From Coriobacteriia bacterium (lineage in GTDB: Bacteria > Actinomycetota > Coriobacteriia > Anaerosomatales > SLCP01), in the NCBI GenBank assembly GCA_007121015.1, contig SKMN01000067.1, positions 1-38,665 of the forward strand: a DNA stretch of 38,665 nt, in the 5' to 3' direction. Of this stretch, positions 17,040-26,109 are shown in pieces. The position numbers were made by a program, and so were the translations under genes. Positions within the stretch are counted from its first letter, which is position 1; every line of letters starts with the position of its first letter. A model generated the notes under the pieces. The model did no database searches. It saw only the letters and a program-made list of their open reading frames with translations, and was not told the origin of the DNA.

Positions 17040-19037
17040 ATGGCCGAGGGAACCGCCGACAAGGGATTCGAGCACCTGTCCGTCGACGACGACGCGATCG
17101 AGCCGCCAGCCGAGTTCGCCTCCGCTGCCGTCATCTCCGGGATGGAGCGGTACCGGGAACTCCACGACCGCTCCGTGAGCGACCCCGACGGCTTCTGGCT
17201 CGAGATGGCGACCGAGCATCTCGAGTGGATGAAGCCTCCCACCAAAGGCCTTGAGGGCGGCTTCGAGGACCTCGACCATACGTACTTCGCCGACGGAACG
17301 CTCAACGTCGCGGCGAACTGCCTCGACCGGCACGTCCGCACGTGGCGGCGCACGAAGGCCGCGCTCATCTGGGAGGGCGATGACGGCTCGAGCCGCACCT
17401 ACACCTACCAGCAGCTCCACTACGAGGTCTCGCGCTTCGCCAACGTGCTACGTAAGAAGGATATCGAGCGCGGCGACCGCGTTGCGCTCTACCTGCCGAT
17501 GATCCCCGAGCTCCCTATCGCGATGCTCGCGTGCGCGCGGGTGGGCGCGATCCACTCGGTCATCTTCGGCGGGTTCTCCTCCTCGGCGCTGCGCGGGCGC
17601 ATCCAGGACTGCGGCGCCAAACTCCTCATCACCGCCGACGAGGGCATCCGCGGCGGCCGCAAGGTGCCGCTCAAGGCCTCCGCCGACGAGGCGCTCTTCG
17701 AGTGTCCGAGCGTGGACGCGTGCATCGTGGTGCAACGTGGCGCGGGTGACGTCGACATGGAGCCGGGCCGCGACACGTGGTGGCACCACGAGATCACCGC
17801 GCCGGAGGTACGTAAGCCTTGCGTGCTCGAGGAGATGGGTGCCGAGGACCCGCTCTTCATCCTCTACACGTCCGGGTCGACCGGCACGCCCAAGGGCGTG
17901 CTCCACACGACCGCCGGCTACCTGCTGTATGCCGCACTCACGTTCAAGACCGTCTTCGACTACCGCGACGAGGACATCTTCTGGTGCACTGCCGACATCG
18001 GCTGGGTGACCGGTCACAGCTACATCGTCTACGGCCCGCTCGCCGCCGGTGCGACTACGCTCATGTTCGAGGGCGTGCCTACCTACCCGGACCCGGCGCG
18101 CTTCTGGGCGGTCGTCGAGAAGTACCGCGTCAACTCGTTCTACACCGCGCCCACCGCCATCCGCGCGCTCATGCGTCACGGCGACGGCTGGCCCGCTCGC
18201 TACGACCTCTCCAGCCTGCGCCTCCTCGGCACGGTGGGCGAGCCCATCAATCCCGAGGTCTGGATGTGGTACCGCGACACCATCGGCCGAGGAGACCTCC
18301 CGATCGTCGACACGTACTGGCAGACGGAGACCGGCGGGTTCCTCATCACGCCGTTCCCCGGCGCCACGCCGATGAAGCCGGGGAGCGCCTCGGTGCCGTT
18401 CTTCGGGGTCGAGCCGCAGGTCGTGCGCGAGGACGGGAGCCGCGCCGACGTCGATGAGGGTGGGTACCTGGTGGTCGACAAGCCGTGGCCGGGCATCCTG
18501 CGCGGCACGTGGGGCGACCCCGACCACGACCGCATGCGTGAGGTCTACTTCGAGCGCTTCCCCGGGAAGTACTTCACCGGAGACGGCGCGCGCGTGGACG
18601 CCGACGGCTACTTCTGGCTCCTCGGCCGCGTCGACGACGTCATCAACGTGAGCGGGCACCGGCTCGGGACCGCCGAGATCGAGAGCGCGCTCGTGAGCCA
18701 CGAGGCGGTGGCCGAGGCGGCGGTCGTCGGGTTCCCGCACGACGTGAAGGGGGAGGGCATCCACGTCTACGTGTTGCTGCGGGACGGACAGCACCCCTCG
18801 GCAGACCTCGCGAAGATCCTCTCGGGGCACGTGCGCAAGGTCATCGGCCCGATCGCCAAGCCCGACCGGATCCAGTTCGCGCGCGACCTGCCCAAGACGC
18901 GTTCGGGCAAGATCATGCGGCGCATCCTGCGCAAGATCGCCGCGGGCGAGAAGGAGATGGAGGCGTTTGGAGACATCTCGACGCTCGCCGACCCCAAGGT
19001 CGTCAAAGAGCTCGTCGCGGGCGGGGAGACGTACTGA
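17040..19037 (+). CDS. acs: acetyl-CoA synthetase (AMP-forming)
   Basis: The enzyme activates acetate with ATP to acetyl-AMP and then forms acetyl-CoA, in the cytoplasm. The 665-residue product is full length. The ATP-binding signature is [14 protein letters not shown]. The adenylation motifs [21 protein letters not shown] (typical of acetate-specific enzymes), TYWQTETGG and [30 protein letters not shown] follow in order. The C-terminal K624 in TRSGKIMRR is the lysine regulated by acetylation in homologues. The ATG at 17040 has GGGAGG just upstream; a longer frame from 16962 adds unrelated residues. The probable Sec cytochrome starts 19 bases downstream on the same strand. Confidence 0.96.
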   Translation: MAEGTADKGFEHLSVDDDAIEPPAEFASAAVISGMERYRELHDRSVSDPDGFWLEMATEHLEWMKPPTKGLEGGFEDLDHTYFADGTLNVAANCLDRHVRTWRRTKAALIWEGDDGSSRTYTYQQLHYEVSRFANVLRKKDIERGDRVALYLPMIPELPIAMLACARVGAIHSVIFGGFSSSALRGRIQDCGAKLLITADEGIRGGRKVPLKASADEALFECPSVDACIVVQRGAGDVDMEPGRDTWWHHEITAPEVRKPCVLEEMGAEDPLFILYTSGSTGTPKGVLHTTAGYLLYAALTFKTVFDYRDEDIFWCTADIGWVTGHSYIVYGPLAAGATTLMFEGVPTYPDPARFWAVVEKYRVNSFYTAPTAIRALMRHGDGWPARYDLSSLRLLGTVGEPINPEVWMWYRDTIGRGDLPIVDTYWQTETGGFLITPFPGATPMKPGSASVPFFGVEPQVVREDGSRADVDEGGYLVVDKPWPGILRGTWGDPDHDRMREVYFERFPGKYFTGDGARVDADGYFWLLGRVDDVINVSGHRLGTAEIESALVSHEAVAEAAVVGFPHDVKGEGIHVYVLLRDGQHPSADLAKILSGHVRKVIGPIAKPDRIQFARDLPKTRSGKIMRRILRKIAAGEKEMEAFGDISTLADPKVVKELVAGGETY

Positions 19038-19056
19038 GGAAAGTGGGTGGTACGGG

Positions 19057-19608
19057 ATGAAGACGAAGACCCTTGCGGTCGCCGGAGTGGTCCTCGTGCT
19101 GATCGGCATTGCGGGTCTTGCTCTCACCTGGGCCGTCACGACCGGCAACGGCGAGCGCCCTTTGTCAGCGAGCTGGTTCGAGATGATGTGCCCCGATTGA
19201 CCCCGGTGGTTCGGTCCGGGACCGGGGCGTCCTGGCGAAGAGTTCGAGTCCGAGGGTGAGCGTATCTACTTCACGGGGATCAGCGAGCGGGGAGCCATCC
19301 CCCATACGACGCCGCGCGGAGTCGGGGGCATGATGACGGGCCGCGGATGCGCGGCGTGTCATGGGGCGGACGGTCGCGGCGGCGTGCTTCGAGGGCCGAG
19401 GAGGACGCTCATCGAGGCACCCGACATCCGGTACGAGGCGCTGACGAGGCCGGCTCACGGATGGACGGACGCCGACATCGCGCGTGCGATCCGGGAGGGC
19501 GTCGACCCTGAAGGCGAGCGACTCGATCCGGCGATGCCACGGTGGAGCATGACCGACGGAGAGGTTGGCGAAGTGATCGGATACCTGGAGGAGTTGAGCG
19601 CACGATGA
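19057..19608 (+). CDS. membrane-anchored c-type cytochrome, probable selenoprotein (Sec48 from UGA 19198-19200)
   Basis: Predicted extracytoplasmic electron carrier. The frame starts at the ATG at 19057, has a membrane anchor at residues 7-27, then C45-P-D-U48-P, where U is an in-frame TGA. It continues without stop through GERIYFTGISERGA (residues about 68-81), the heme motif C98-A-A-C101-H102 and a likely axial Met in DPAMPRW, to residue 183. Between the UGA and the ATG at 19330 there is no ATG, GTG or TTG in frame. A restart would lose both the export anchor and the conserved GERIYFTG segment that I recognise from this cytochrome family. CxxU is a classic redox motif. It is 19 bases downstream of acs and overlaps the SHOCT gene. 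Confidence 0.85.
19201..19227 (+). promoter_or_regulatory. candidate bacterial SECIS element in the cytochrome mRNA
   Basis: Immediately after the UGA, two stems can form. CCCC (19201-19204) pairs with GGGG (19224-19227), and after a bulged GGU (19205-19207) GGTTC (19208-19212) pairs with GGACC (19219-19223). The six-base loop is GGTCCG. A bulge ending in U below a small stem with a GGUC loop resembles the E. coli fdhF SECIS. The loop is 12 bases from the UGA, closer than the usual 16 or more. An alternative 7-bp stem CCCCGGT/ACCGGGG with a 13-base loop uses the same bases. Confidence 0.55.
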
Positions 19609-19868
19609 TGTGGGGCTGGGGACACGGTGGAGGCGATTGGTTCGCCATGGGGATCATGATGTTCTTCTGGGTGCTCGTGATCGTGGGGGTAGTGCTGCTG
19701 ATCGTATGGGTGGTGCGAGCGGCGTCGGGACCGGGTGACGGGGGATATCAGGGTCGTTCCCGGGAGCCTGGCCGCGATTCCGCTCTCGAGATCGCGCGCG
19801 AACGTCTTGCCCGGGGCGAGATCGACCCGGAGGAGTACGAACGCATCAAGAACGCTCTCGGCCGCTGA
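19605..19868 (+). CDS. small membrane protein with C-terminal SHOCT domain
   Basis: The 87-residue protein has a Trp/Gly/Met-rich start (MMWGWGHGGGDWF), one membrane segment at residues about 15-40, a short linker, and a SHOCT motif at the C-terminus (ALEIARERLARGEIDPEEYE, followed by RIKNAL). SHOCT domains are short oligomerisation-type helices, often on small membrane proteins. The ATG at 19605 overlaps the cytochrome stop as ATGA; a second ATG follows directly at 19608. GGAGGAG lies 11 bases upstream. Overlap with the cytochrome gene suggests the two work together at the membrane, but the role is not known. Confidence 0.85.
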   Translation: MMWGWGHGGGDWFAMGIMMFFWVLVIVGVVLLIVWVVRAASGPGDGGYQGRSREPGRDSALEIARERLARGEIDPEEYERIKNALGR

Positions 19869-19887
19869 GGTTCGTGGGAGGCGGTTA

Positions 19888-20472
19888 TCAGCTAGGCTCG
19901 CGCGGCTCCCAGAAGACGTCGCCCGCGCCGCACGTGTGGTCGACGTAGCGCGCGGCGGTGAAGAGCAGGTCGGAGAGGCGGTTCACGAACGCCAGCACGT
20001 CTGAGTCGACCGGGTCTGCAGCGACGAGGTCGAGGACCCGGCGCTCGGCCCGGCGGATCACCGCGCGGGCGACGTGGAGGCGTACGGCGGCCTCGCACCC
20101 GGCGGGCAGCACGAAGTGGTCGATCTCCCCGATCTCGGCGGTCATCTCGTCGATGGCGCGTTCGAGTTCCGTGGTGTCGCCTGGAGTGACGCGCGGCGTG
20201 CGGTCCGAGGCTGCTTCGGCTGGGGTCGCGAGGTTGCTCGCGCAGTCGAAGAGGCGGTTCTGCACGAACGCCAGCGTCCCGTCGAGGGCTGCGAGGGCAG
20301 GGTGTGGCGCCGCAGCTTCCGCAAGGGCTGTGCGTGCGAGCCCGATCGCGCTGTTGGCCTCGTCGACGGTTCCGTACGCCTCGACCCGCACGCTGTTCTT
20401 GGGCACCCGGACGCCGCTCGCGAGCGACGTCTCGCCGCTGTCTCCTCGGCGGGTGTAGATCGGACCGCTCAT
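19888..20472 (-). CDS. cob(I)alamin adenosyltransferase, PduO type
   Basis: The enzyme transfers the adenosyl group of ATP to cob(I)alamin to make coenzyme B12. The 194-residue protein is full length. The N-terminal ATP-binding loop IYTRRGDSGETSL (residues 5-17) is typical. It is followed by VEAYGTVDEANSAIG, the conserved NRLFDCASNLATP helix, and the C-terminal catalytic helices with RAERRVLDL and NRLSDLLFTAARYVDH. The ATG at 20472 has GAGGAGG nine bases upstream on the minus strand. It ends 19 bases from the convergent SHOCT gene and is divergent from the flavocytochrome gene. No cobalamin-dependent enzyme is nearby. Confidence 0.95.
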   Translation of the reverse strand: MSGPIYTRRGDSGETSLASGVRVPKNSVRVEAYGTVDEANSAIGLARTALAEAAAPHPALAALDGTLAFVQNRLFDCASNLATPAEAASDRTPRVTPGDTTELERAIDEMTAEIGEIDHFVLPAGCEAAVRLHVARAVIRRAERRVLDLVAADPVDSDVLAFVNRLSDLLFTAARYVDHTCGAGDVFWEPREPS

Positions 20473-20585
20473 CGCGGTGGCCTCCTCGTCTAAGGTGTGT
20501 GGCGCTCCCCGGTGTGGGAGAACCTGACCCGTTCATACCCCACCCGTCCGCAGGATGCCAGGGCGATTTGGGTATCGTCCGAGGT

Positions 20586-21956
20586 ATGACCGGTCAATCG
20601 TGCAATCGGGAGTGCAGGCCTGTGAGTCCGACATCGGGGCAGAAGCGTTTCAGCGGCCGCCCGGCGTGGGCCGGTGCCGCCACCCGGTCGAACAGTCGGC
20701 GAGCTCTGCGCTCACGGGCACTCTTGCTCGCTGCCATCGTCGCCGTGCACTCGACCATATGGGTCCTCGGTCTGCTGGTGACCGACGCGGAGCTCACCCT
20801 CCGTCAGGCGGGAGCGGAGTTCGGCGCGACGCTCGCGCTGGTCCTCGCCTCGGTGAACCTGGTGCTTGCGGCACGGGTGCGGGTGCTCGAGCGCTGGCTC
20901 GACGGCCTGGACAAGCTCTTCATCACGCACCGGCTGATCGGGATCACTGTCGGACTCATCGTCATCGTGCACGCCTTCGGGATCCCGAAGTCCGACGAGT
21001 ACACGCTGGCGAGACTCGGCGGGCTGGTCGTACTGATCGCGCTGGTCGGCTCGGTGATCGTCGCGGCCGCGCCCCGGGCTCCGTGGAGACGGCTCGTGCC
21101 GCTCAGGTACGACCTCTGGAAATCCGCTCACCGCTTTCAAGGGTTCATCATCGTTGCGGCTGTGGTCCACTCGCGCCTGCCCGAGACGATCGTCGGTGAG
21201 ACGCCGCTGCTCATGGTGTACATCTATGGGTTCGCGGCCGTGGGGCTCGCCGCATGGGTGTACCGCGAGGTGCTGTTCGGTCGCCTCGGACCGGTGAGCA
21301 CACACGCGGTCGAAGCGACGGGCCACCCGGCAGACGACGTCATCGAGGTGCGGCTCGACGCGGAGTCGGCACGGTTGGAGCGGGCGCCGGGACAGTTCGC
21401 CGCGATCTCGTTCGCCGAGGGGCCCTCGGCAGAGCAGCACCCGTTCACCATCAGCAGTCCGCCAGGCGAGCAGGTGCGCTTCTCGATCAAGGCCTCCGGG
21501 GACTTCACCGACCGGCTTCTTGGCGACGTGCCGGTCGGCTCGGCGGTGCGTCTCGAGGGACCGTACGGCCGTTTCGACCACCGGCGCGGTCTCCCGCACC
21601 AGCTCTGGCTCGCCGGCGGGATCGGCATCACGCCGTTCCTCGCCATGGCGGGTGATCTGGACGCGTCGCATGACGTCACGCTCGTGTGGAGCGTGAGCGA
21701 CGCCAGGGAGGCCGAGGTCTACGCCGAGGAACTCGCTTCGCGCGTCGCGGGTGGCGCGAAGCTCGACGTCCACGTGCATCCGAGCTCGGAACGGGGCCAC
21801 CTCGAGATCGCCTCCCTCGATCTCGACCCTCCGCTCGCCAGTCGCTCGGTCTTCGTGTGCGGGCCTGTCGAGATGCGGCGCTCTTTGCTCGAGCAGCTCT
21901 CCGAGGAGGGCGTTCCCGAAGAAGAGACCTACTTCGAGGAGTTCCGGCTGCGGTAG
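20586..21956 (+). CDS. ferric-reductase/NADPH-oxidase-like flavocytochrome b
   Basis: Predicted to move electrons from NAD(P)H through FAD and two b hemes across the membrane. The N-terminal part has about six hydrophobic segments with two histidine pairs placed for bis-heme binding: H115/H129 (THRLIG...VIVHAFG) and H182/H195 (SAHRFQG...VVHSRLP). The C-terminal part has the FAD motif HPFTISSPP, the pyridine-nucleotide motif GGIGITPFLAMA, a FVCGPVEM strand and an aromatic-containing terminus FEEFRLR. The length is 456 residues from the ATG at 20586, whose GAGG is very close. A GTG at 20622, with GGGAG nine bases upstream, is a possible alternative start. The acceptor (ferric chelate, oxygen or other) is not determinable. 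Confidence 0.88.
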   Translation: MTGQSCNRECRPVSPTSGQKRFSGRPAWAGAATRSNSRRALRSRALLLAAIVAVHSTIWVLGLLVTDAELTLRQAGAEFGATLALVLASVNLVLAARVRVLERWLDGLDKLFITHRLIGITVGLIVIVHAFGIPKSDEYTLARLGGLVVLIALVGSVIVAAAPRAPWRRLVPLRYDLWKSAHRFQGFIIVAAVVHSRLPETIVGETPLLMVYIYGFAAVGLAAWVYREVLFGRLGPVSTHAVEATGHPADDVIEVRLDAESARLERAPGQFAAISFAEGPSAEQHPFTISSPPGEQVRFSIKASGDFTDRLLGDVPVGSAVRLEGPYGRFDHRRGLPHQLWLAGGIGITPFLAMAGDLDASHDVTLVWSVSDAREAEVYAEELASRVAGGAKLDVHVHPSSERGHLEIASLDLDPPLASRSVFVCGPVEMRRSLLEQLSEEGVPEEETYFEEFRLR

Positions 21957-22006
21957 TCCGCGCTGGGAGGCACGCGTCAGGCCTTGCGCCTCGGTGCCGC
22001 AGTGCG

Positions 22007-24271
22007 TCAGAGCTCCCGCAGCCGCATCTGGAGCTGGCCGAGCGCGCCCGAGCCCGCCCCTTCCGCGAGCGCGAGGCGGAAGGTGTCCTCGGCCCACCCG
22101 GCGCGGGACGTGGCGGTCAGGCCGCGCACGTCGAGTCCGCTCTCGGCGATGGCGCGGGCGATGTCGTGCAGAAGGCCCACGCGGTCGGGCGCGCGCACGT
22201 GCAGCGTGGCTCCCGCACCGGTCTCCTCGATCCGTGTCTCCAGCGCACCAGCCACGCGTGGGGTGTAGTGCCGGCGGCGCTCGGCGAGTCTCACCGCGAG
22301 CGCGAACCGGCCCGCGAGCGCGGCGGTGAGCGTGCGCTCGACGCGGCTCCACGTCTCCGGGCCGATGGGAGCGAGCGTGGCCGAGGCGACCACGAACGTG
22401 TCGGCGGTGGTCCCTGCACGGGCGGGCACCGAGCGCGCCGTGAGGATGTCGAGTCCGGCGAGTGCGAAGGTGCCGGCAAGGGTCGCGAGGACGCCGGGGC
22501 GGTCGTGGGTGGCGACGGCGACCCGGAAGGAGCCGGGGACGGGACCGGGTGCTATGTCGAGCGCGTGCGCGCCGGGCGTGCGGTCCTCGGCGACGCGTGA
22601 GGCGAGGGCGTCGAGGCGCGGGTCGGTGGCCGTGGTGTCGGCGTCCGTGTCCGCGGGCGGTGCGGAGGGAGATCCCGCGAGCAGCAGTTCGCGCTCGAGA
22701 CCCCGCACCAGCGTGGCCACGAGCGCTGCGTGCCACTCACTCCACGCTCCCGGGCCGGTCGCGAGCGAGTCGGCGATCGTGAGCACGTGGAGGGGGGCGA
22801 GGAGTTCGCGGTCGCAGAGGGTGTCGGCCGCCGCGGCGATAGCCGACGGGTCGTCGAGGTCGATGGTGGCGGCGGTCTGGCCGAGGAAGAGGTGGTGGCG
22901 AACGAGTGTGGCCACGTGCGCGGCCGCCGCTTCGCCGAGGCCGAAGTCCCGCGCGACACTCTCCGCGACGGGCGCACCGCGTTCGCTGTGGCCGGGTCCC
23001 GGCTCCATCTTACCGACATCGTGTACGAGCGCGGCGACGAGCAGCGCGTCGCGGTCGAGCACCCGGCGGTGCTCGGGCTCGGCGAGCAGGGCCGCAGCGT
23101 TCGTCGCGCACGCGAGCGAGTGGGCGCCCACGGTGCGGATGTGTGCGATGCTCGGACGCCGCAGCCACATGAGTTCGCGCATCCCGGGCACGAGGTGGTC
23201 GAGGCGGCCCGCCCACGCCGCCTCTTCGAGTTCGGGGAGCGCGTCGGGGCCGCGGTGGAGGAGTGCGAGCGCGTCGATGGCGGGAAGCGCGGTGTCGTTC
23301 GGCGCGTCGGAGGTGCGGGCGGGTGAAGTGCGGACCGTCGTGCGGCTGGGGTCGGTCGCGTCCGCTCCGGAGTTCCTGGCGAGCATCCCCCACCCACGTC
23401 GGCGTCTGCCCGCACCCGCACGCGCAGCGACACGTCCCCGCACGCGGAGTAGGAGGTGGTGGGTGTCGGCAAGCGCGCGCTGGACTTCGGTGGGAGCGAC
23501 GGTGGTGAGGTCGTCGGCGGCCTCCTCGGCCATGAGCGAACCGCTCCCTCCTTCGCCTGCGAGCTGCAGCTCCCACCGCGCCGTCGCGACCGTCTCAGCG
23601 GCAGCATCGAGCATCGCGGACTCGTCGGGCTCGAGCATGCCGAGGGAAACGAGCGCCTGCGGATCGCGCTGCGGGGCGCCGGTGAGCACGGCGGCGGTCC
23701 AGGTGAGCTCGTCGTAGTCGCGCCGCCCGCCAGCGCCCTCCTTCAGGTCGGGTTCGAGCAGGTACGGCGAGCCGGGGCGGGGGCGTGCGTGGATCTCGGC
23801 GAGTATCCGGTCCCAGCGCTTCGCGGCGTCGCACGCGCACGCACGCAGCACCTCTTCACCGAGCGCCTCGTCCCCCGCGATCGCGCGCCCGGTGAGGGTG
23901 GCGGTCAGCGTGGCGAGATCGGCACGCACCGCCGCGACCTGCTCGCGACGGGAGCGCACCTGGTGGCCGACCGAGAGTCGCGCGTCCCACAGCGGGTAGA
24001 GGAGTGCTTCGACGAAGGGCCTGAGTGTGGCAGCCGATGCGTCGGACACCACGAGCAGGTCGAGGTCGGAGGCGGGCAGGAGCGCACCTGCGCCGTACCC
24101 GCCGAGGGCGACGAGCGACCAGGGTGTCCGGCGAGGGAGGCGTGCGGCGGCTCGTCCCTCGGCCAGCGAGAGCAGCATCTCGTCGGTGAGGCGAGCGAGC
24201 CGCCGCGCCGAGTCGGTCCCCGGCACGGCGGCTGCGATGAGCTCCCGCCGCTGTGTCTCGTAGCGGTGCAT
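22007..24271 (-). CDS. glnD: PII uridylyltransferase / uridylyl-removing enzyme
   Basis: GlnD modifies PII (GlnK) in response to glutamine. The 754-residue protein has the nucleotidyltransferase motif GGYGAGALLPASDLDLLVV with D69 and D71. A central HD domain follows with H417-D418 in LVHDVGKM, responsible for the removing activity. Two C-terminal ACT domains sense glutamine (VATHDRPGVLATLAGTFA and HVRAPDRVGLLHDIARAIA). It is shorter than the E. coli enzyme (about 890 residues), with the reduction in linker regions rich in Ala. It lies 25 bases after glnK in the same direction; no strong ribosome binding site precedes the ATG at 24271. Because the nucleotidyltransferase can use ATP in some actinobacteria, adenylylation of PII is an alternative. 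Confidence 0.93.
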   Translation of the reverse strand: MHRYETQRRELIAAAVPGTDSARRLARLTDEMLLSLAEGRAAARLPRRTPWSLVALGGYGAGALLPASDLDLLVVSDASAATLRPFVEALLYPLWDARLSVGHQVRSRREQVAAVRADLATLTATLTGRAIAGDEALGEEVLRACACDAAKRWDRILAEIHARPRPGSPYLLEPDLKEGAGGRRDYDELTWTAAVLTGAPQRDPQALVSLGMLEPDESAMLDAAAETVATARWELQLAGEGGSGSLMAEEAADDLTTVAPTEVQRALADTHHLLLRVRGRVAARAGAGRRRRGWGMLARNSGADATDPSRTTVRTSPARTSDAPNDTALPAIDALALLHRGPDALPELEEAAWAGRLDHLVPGMRELMWLRRPSIAHIRTVGAHSLACATNAAALLAEPEHRRVLDRDALLVAALVHDVGKMEPGPGHSERGAPVAESVARDFGLGEAAAAHVATLVRHHLFLGQTAATIDLDDPSAIAAAADTLCDRELLAPLHVLTIADSLATGPGAWSEWHAALVATLVRGLERELLLAGSPSAPPADTDADTTATDPRLDALASRVAEDRTPGAHALDIAPGPVPGSFRVAVATHDRPGVLATLAGTFALAGLDILTARSVPARAGTTADTFVVASATLAPIGPETWSRVERTLTAALAGRFALAVRLAERRRHYTPRVAGALETRIEETGAGATLHVRAPDRVGLLHDIARAIAESGLDVRGLTATSRAGWAEDTFRLALAEGAGSGALGQLQMRLREL

Positions 24272-24296
24272 GTCGCGTATTCGCGCGTCCCGCGCT

Positions 24297-24638
<342 letters not shown>

Positions 24639-24681
24639 TCAGCATCCTTCCTCGTGTCGCGCGGGGTGTATCGCGCGTCTC

Positions 24682-25908
24682 CTACAGCACGTACCCGGAC
24701 TCGGCGTGCTCGGACAGGTCGCAACCGGCCTCCTCGGCCTCTTCGTCGACGCGCAAGCCGATGACGAGGTCGATGAGTTTGAGGATGATGAAGCTCGCGA
24801 CGAACGAGAACACGATGGTCACGACGACGCCGATCGCCTGCTCGAGGATGAGCCCACCACGGCCAACGTTGGCGAGCGTCTCGGCGATGTCGGGATCGAT
24901 GAGCGTGCTGGCGAACACGCCGGTCAGGATCGCACCTACCGTGCCGCCCACGCCGTGGATGCCCACGACGTCGAGCGAGTCGTCGTAGCGGAGCTTCTCC
25001 TTGAGGGCGACGCCGACGTAGCAGCCCGCGCCTGCGGCGAGTCCGATCGCGATGCCGGCCATCGGGGTCACGAAACCGGCTGCCGGCGTGATGCCCACGA
25101 GGCCCGCGACCGCACCGGAGGCCGCGCCGAGCGCGGTGGGCTTGCCCCGCTTGATCCACTCGACGGCGAGCCAGCCGAGCATACCGGAGGCGGCTGCGAG
25201 GTGGGTGGCGAGGAACGCGGTGCCGGCGAGTTCGTCGGCGGCGAGCGCGGAGCCCGCGTTGAAGCCGAACCAGCCGAACCACAGCATTCCCGCACCGAGC
25301 ACGGTCATCGGCAGGTTGTGCGGGGTGAACGCGGTGGTGCCGTAGCCCTTGCGCCTACCGAGCGCGATCGCACCGGCGAGTGCGGCGGCGGCGGAGGCGA
25401 TGTGCACGACGGTACCGCCCGCGAAGTCGAGAGCACCCCGCTCGGCGAGGAAGCCGCCGCCCCAGACCATGTGCGCCATGGGCGCGTAGACGACGACCGA
25501 CCACACCGCGATGAAGATCGCGTACGCACTGAACTTCATGCGCTCGGCGAACGCGCCTGAGATGAGCGCGGCGGTGATGACGGCGAACATACCCTGGAAC
25601 GCGATGAAGACGGGCAGCGGGATCGTGCCCTCCATCTCGCCGAGGGTGCCCGCGAGTCCGAGGTGCTCGAAGCTGCCCATGAACGAACCGAGCGCCCAGT
25701 CGGTCGAGCCGAAGGCGATCGTGTAGCCCACGAGCGCCCATACGACCGAGATGATGCCCATCGCGAAGAACGAGTGCATGATCGTGGAGAGCACGTTCTT
25801 GGAGCGCACGAGGCCCCCGTAGAACAACGCGAGCCCCGGCACCATGAACAGCACGAGCGCCGAGGACATCAGTATGAACGCAGTGTCCCCGTAGTCTATC
25901 TGTGGCAT
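24682..25908 (-). CDS. amt: ammonium transporter
   Basis: Amt/Rh channel for ammonium uptake. The 408-residue protein has 11 hydrophobic segments. The twin pore histidines are H169 (GTVVHIAS) and H318 (GIHGVGG), matching the E. coli AmtB pair. FQGMFAVITAALISGAFAER, FDFAGG-type (LDFAGG) and FNAGSAL signature segments are present. The cytoplasmic tail ends EHAESGYVL, a conserved PII-contacting region. The ATG at 25908 has GAGAGGAG seven bases upstream. A GlnR-type box lies 86-126 bases upstream. Confidence 0.96.
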   Translation of the reverse strand: MPQIDYGDTAFILMSSALVLFMVPGLALFYGGLVRSKNVLSTIMHSFFAMGIISVVWALVGYTIAFGSTDWALGSFMGSFEHLGLAGTLGEMEGTIPLPVFIAFQGMFAVITAALISGAFAERMKFSAYAIFIAVWSVVVYAPMAHMVWGGGFLAERGALDFAGGTVVHIASAAAALAGAIALGRRKGYGTTAFTPHNLPMTVLGAGMLWFGWFGFNAGSALAADELAGTAFLATHLAAASGMLGWLAVEWIKRGKPTALGAASGAVAGLVGITPAAGFVTPMAGIAIGLAAGAGCYVGVALKEKLRYDDSLDVVGIHGVGGTVGAILTGVFASTLIDPDIAETLANVGRGGLILEQAIGVVVTIVFSFVASFIILKLIDLVIGLRVDEEAEEAGCDLSEHAESGYVL

Positions 25909-25993
25909 CCGCCCACTCCTCTCATTCCTACCGCACGGCGCCTGGTTCCCGGTCTGGGGCAGGCGGTGGATTCCCGTGCGCCTTTGCCAACGT

Positions 25994-26034
25994 GTTTCGT
26001 CGACGTTACGGGGAGCGTGTTTCGGAGGTGTTTC
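25994..26034 (-). promoter_or_regulatory. GlnR-type nitrogen-control box upstream of amt
   Basis: Read on the minus strand there are three GAAAC elements and one GTAAC: GAAAC-N6-GAAAC-N9-GTAAC-N6-GAAAC. The last pair, GTAAC-gtcgac-GAAAC (26009 down to 25994), is a perfect match to the actinobacterial GlnR half-box GTnAC-N6-GAAAC. The 11-base period fits one helical turn. The position, about 90 bases before the amt start, is that of an activator. GlnR itself is not in the window. Confidence 0.65.
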
Positions 26035-26109
26035 GGTGTGGTTGCGGGGAGGTGAAAGGTTTGGGGGAGGGGTGGGGAAGCGGCTCAGCCGATCAGGCGC
26101 ACGGCCACC

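Noticed and set aside
19057-19329. Pseudogene or frameshift reading of the cytochrome
   Set aside because: The frame does not change across the TGA, the downstream heme domain is intact, and a hairpin follows. A read-level error cannot be excluded from one sequence.
21957-22006. GAGGC...GCCTC hairpin between the flavocytochrome and glnD genes
   Set aside because: Five pairs with a 16-base loop is expected by chance in this GC range.
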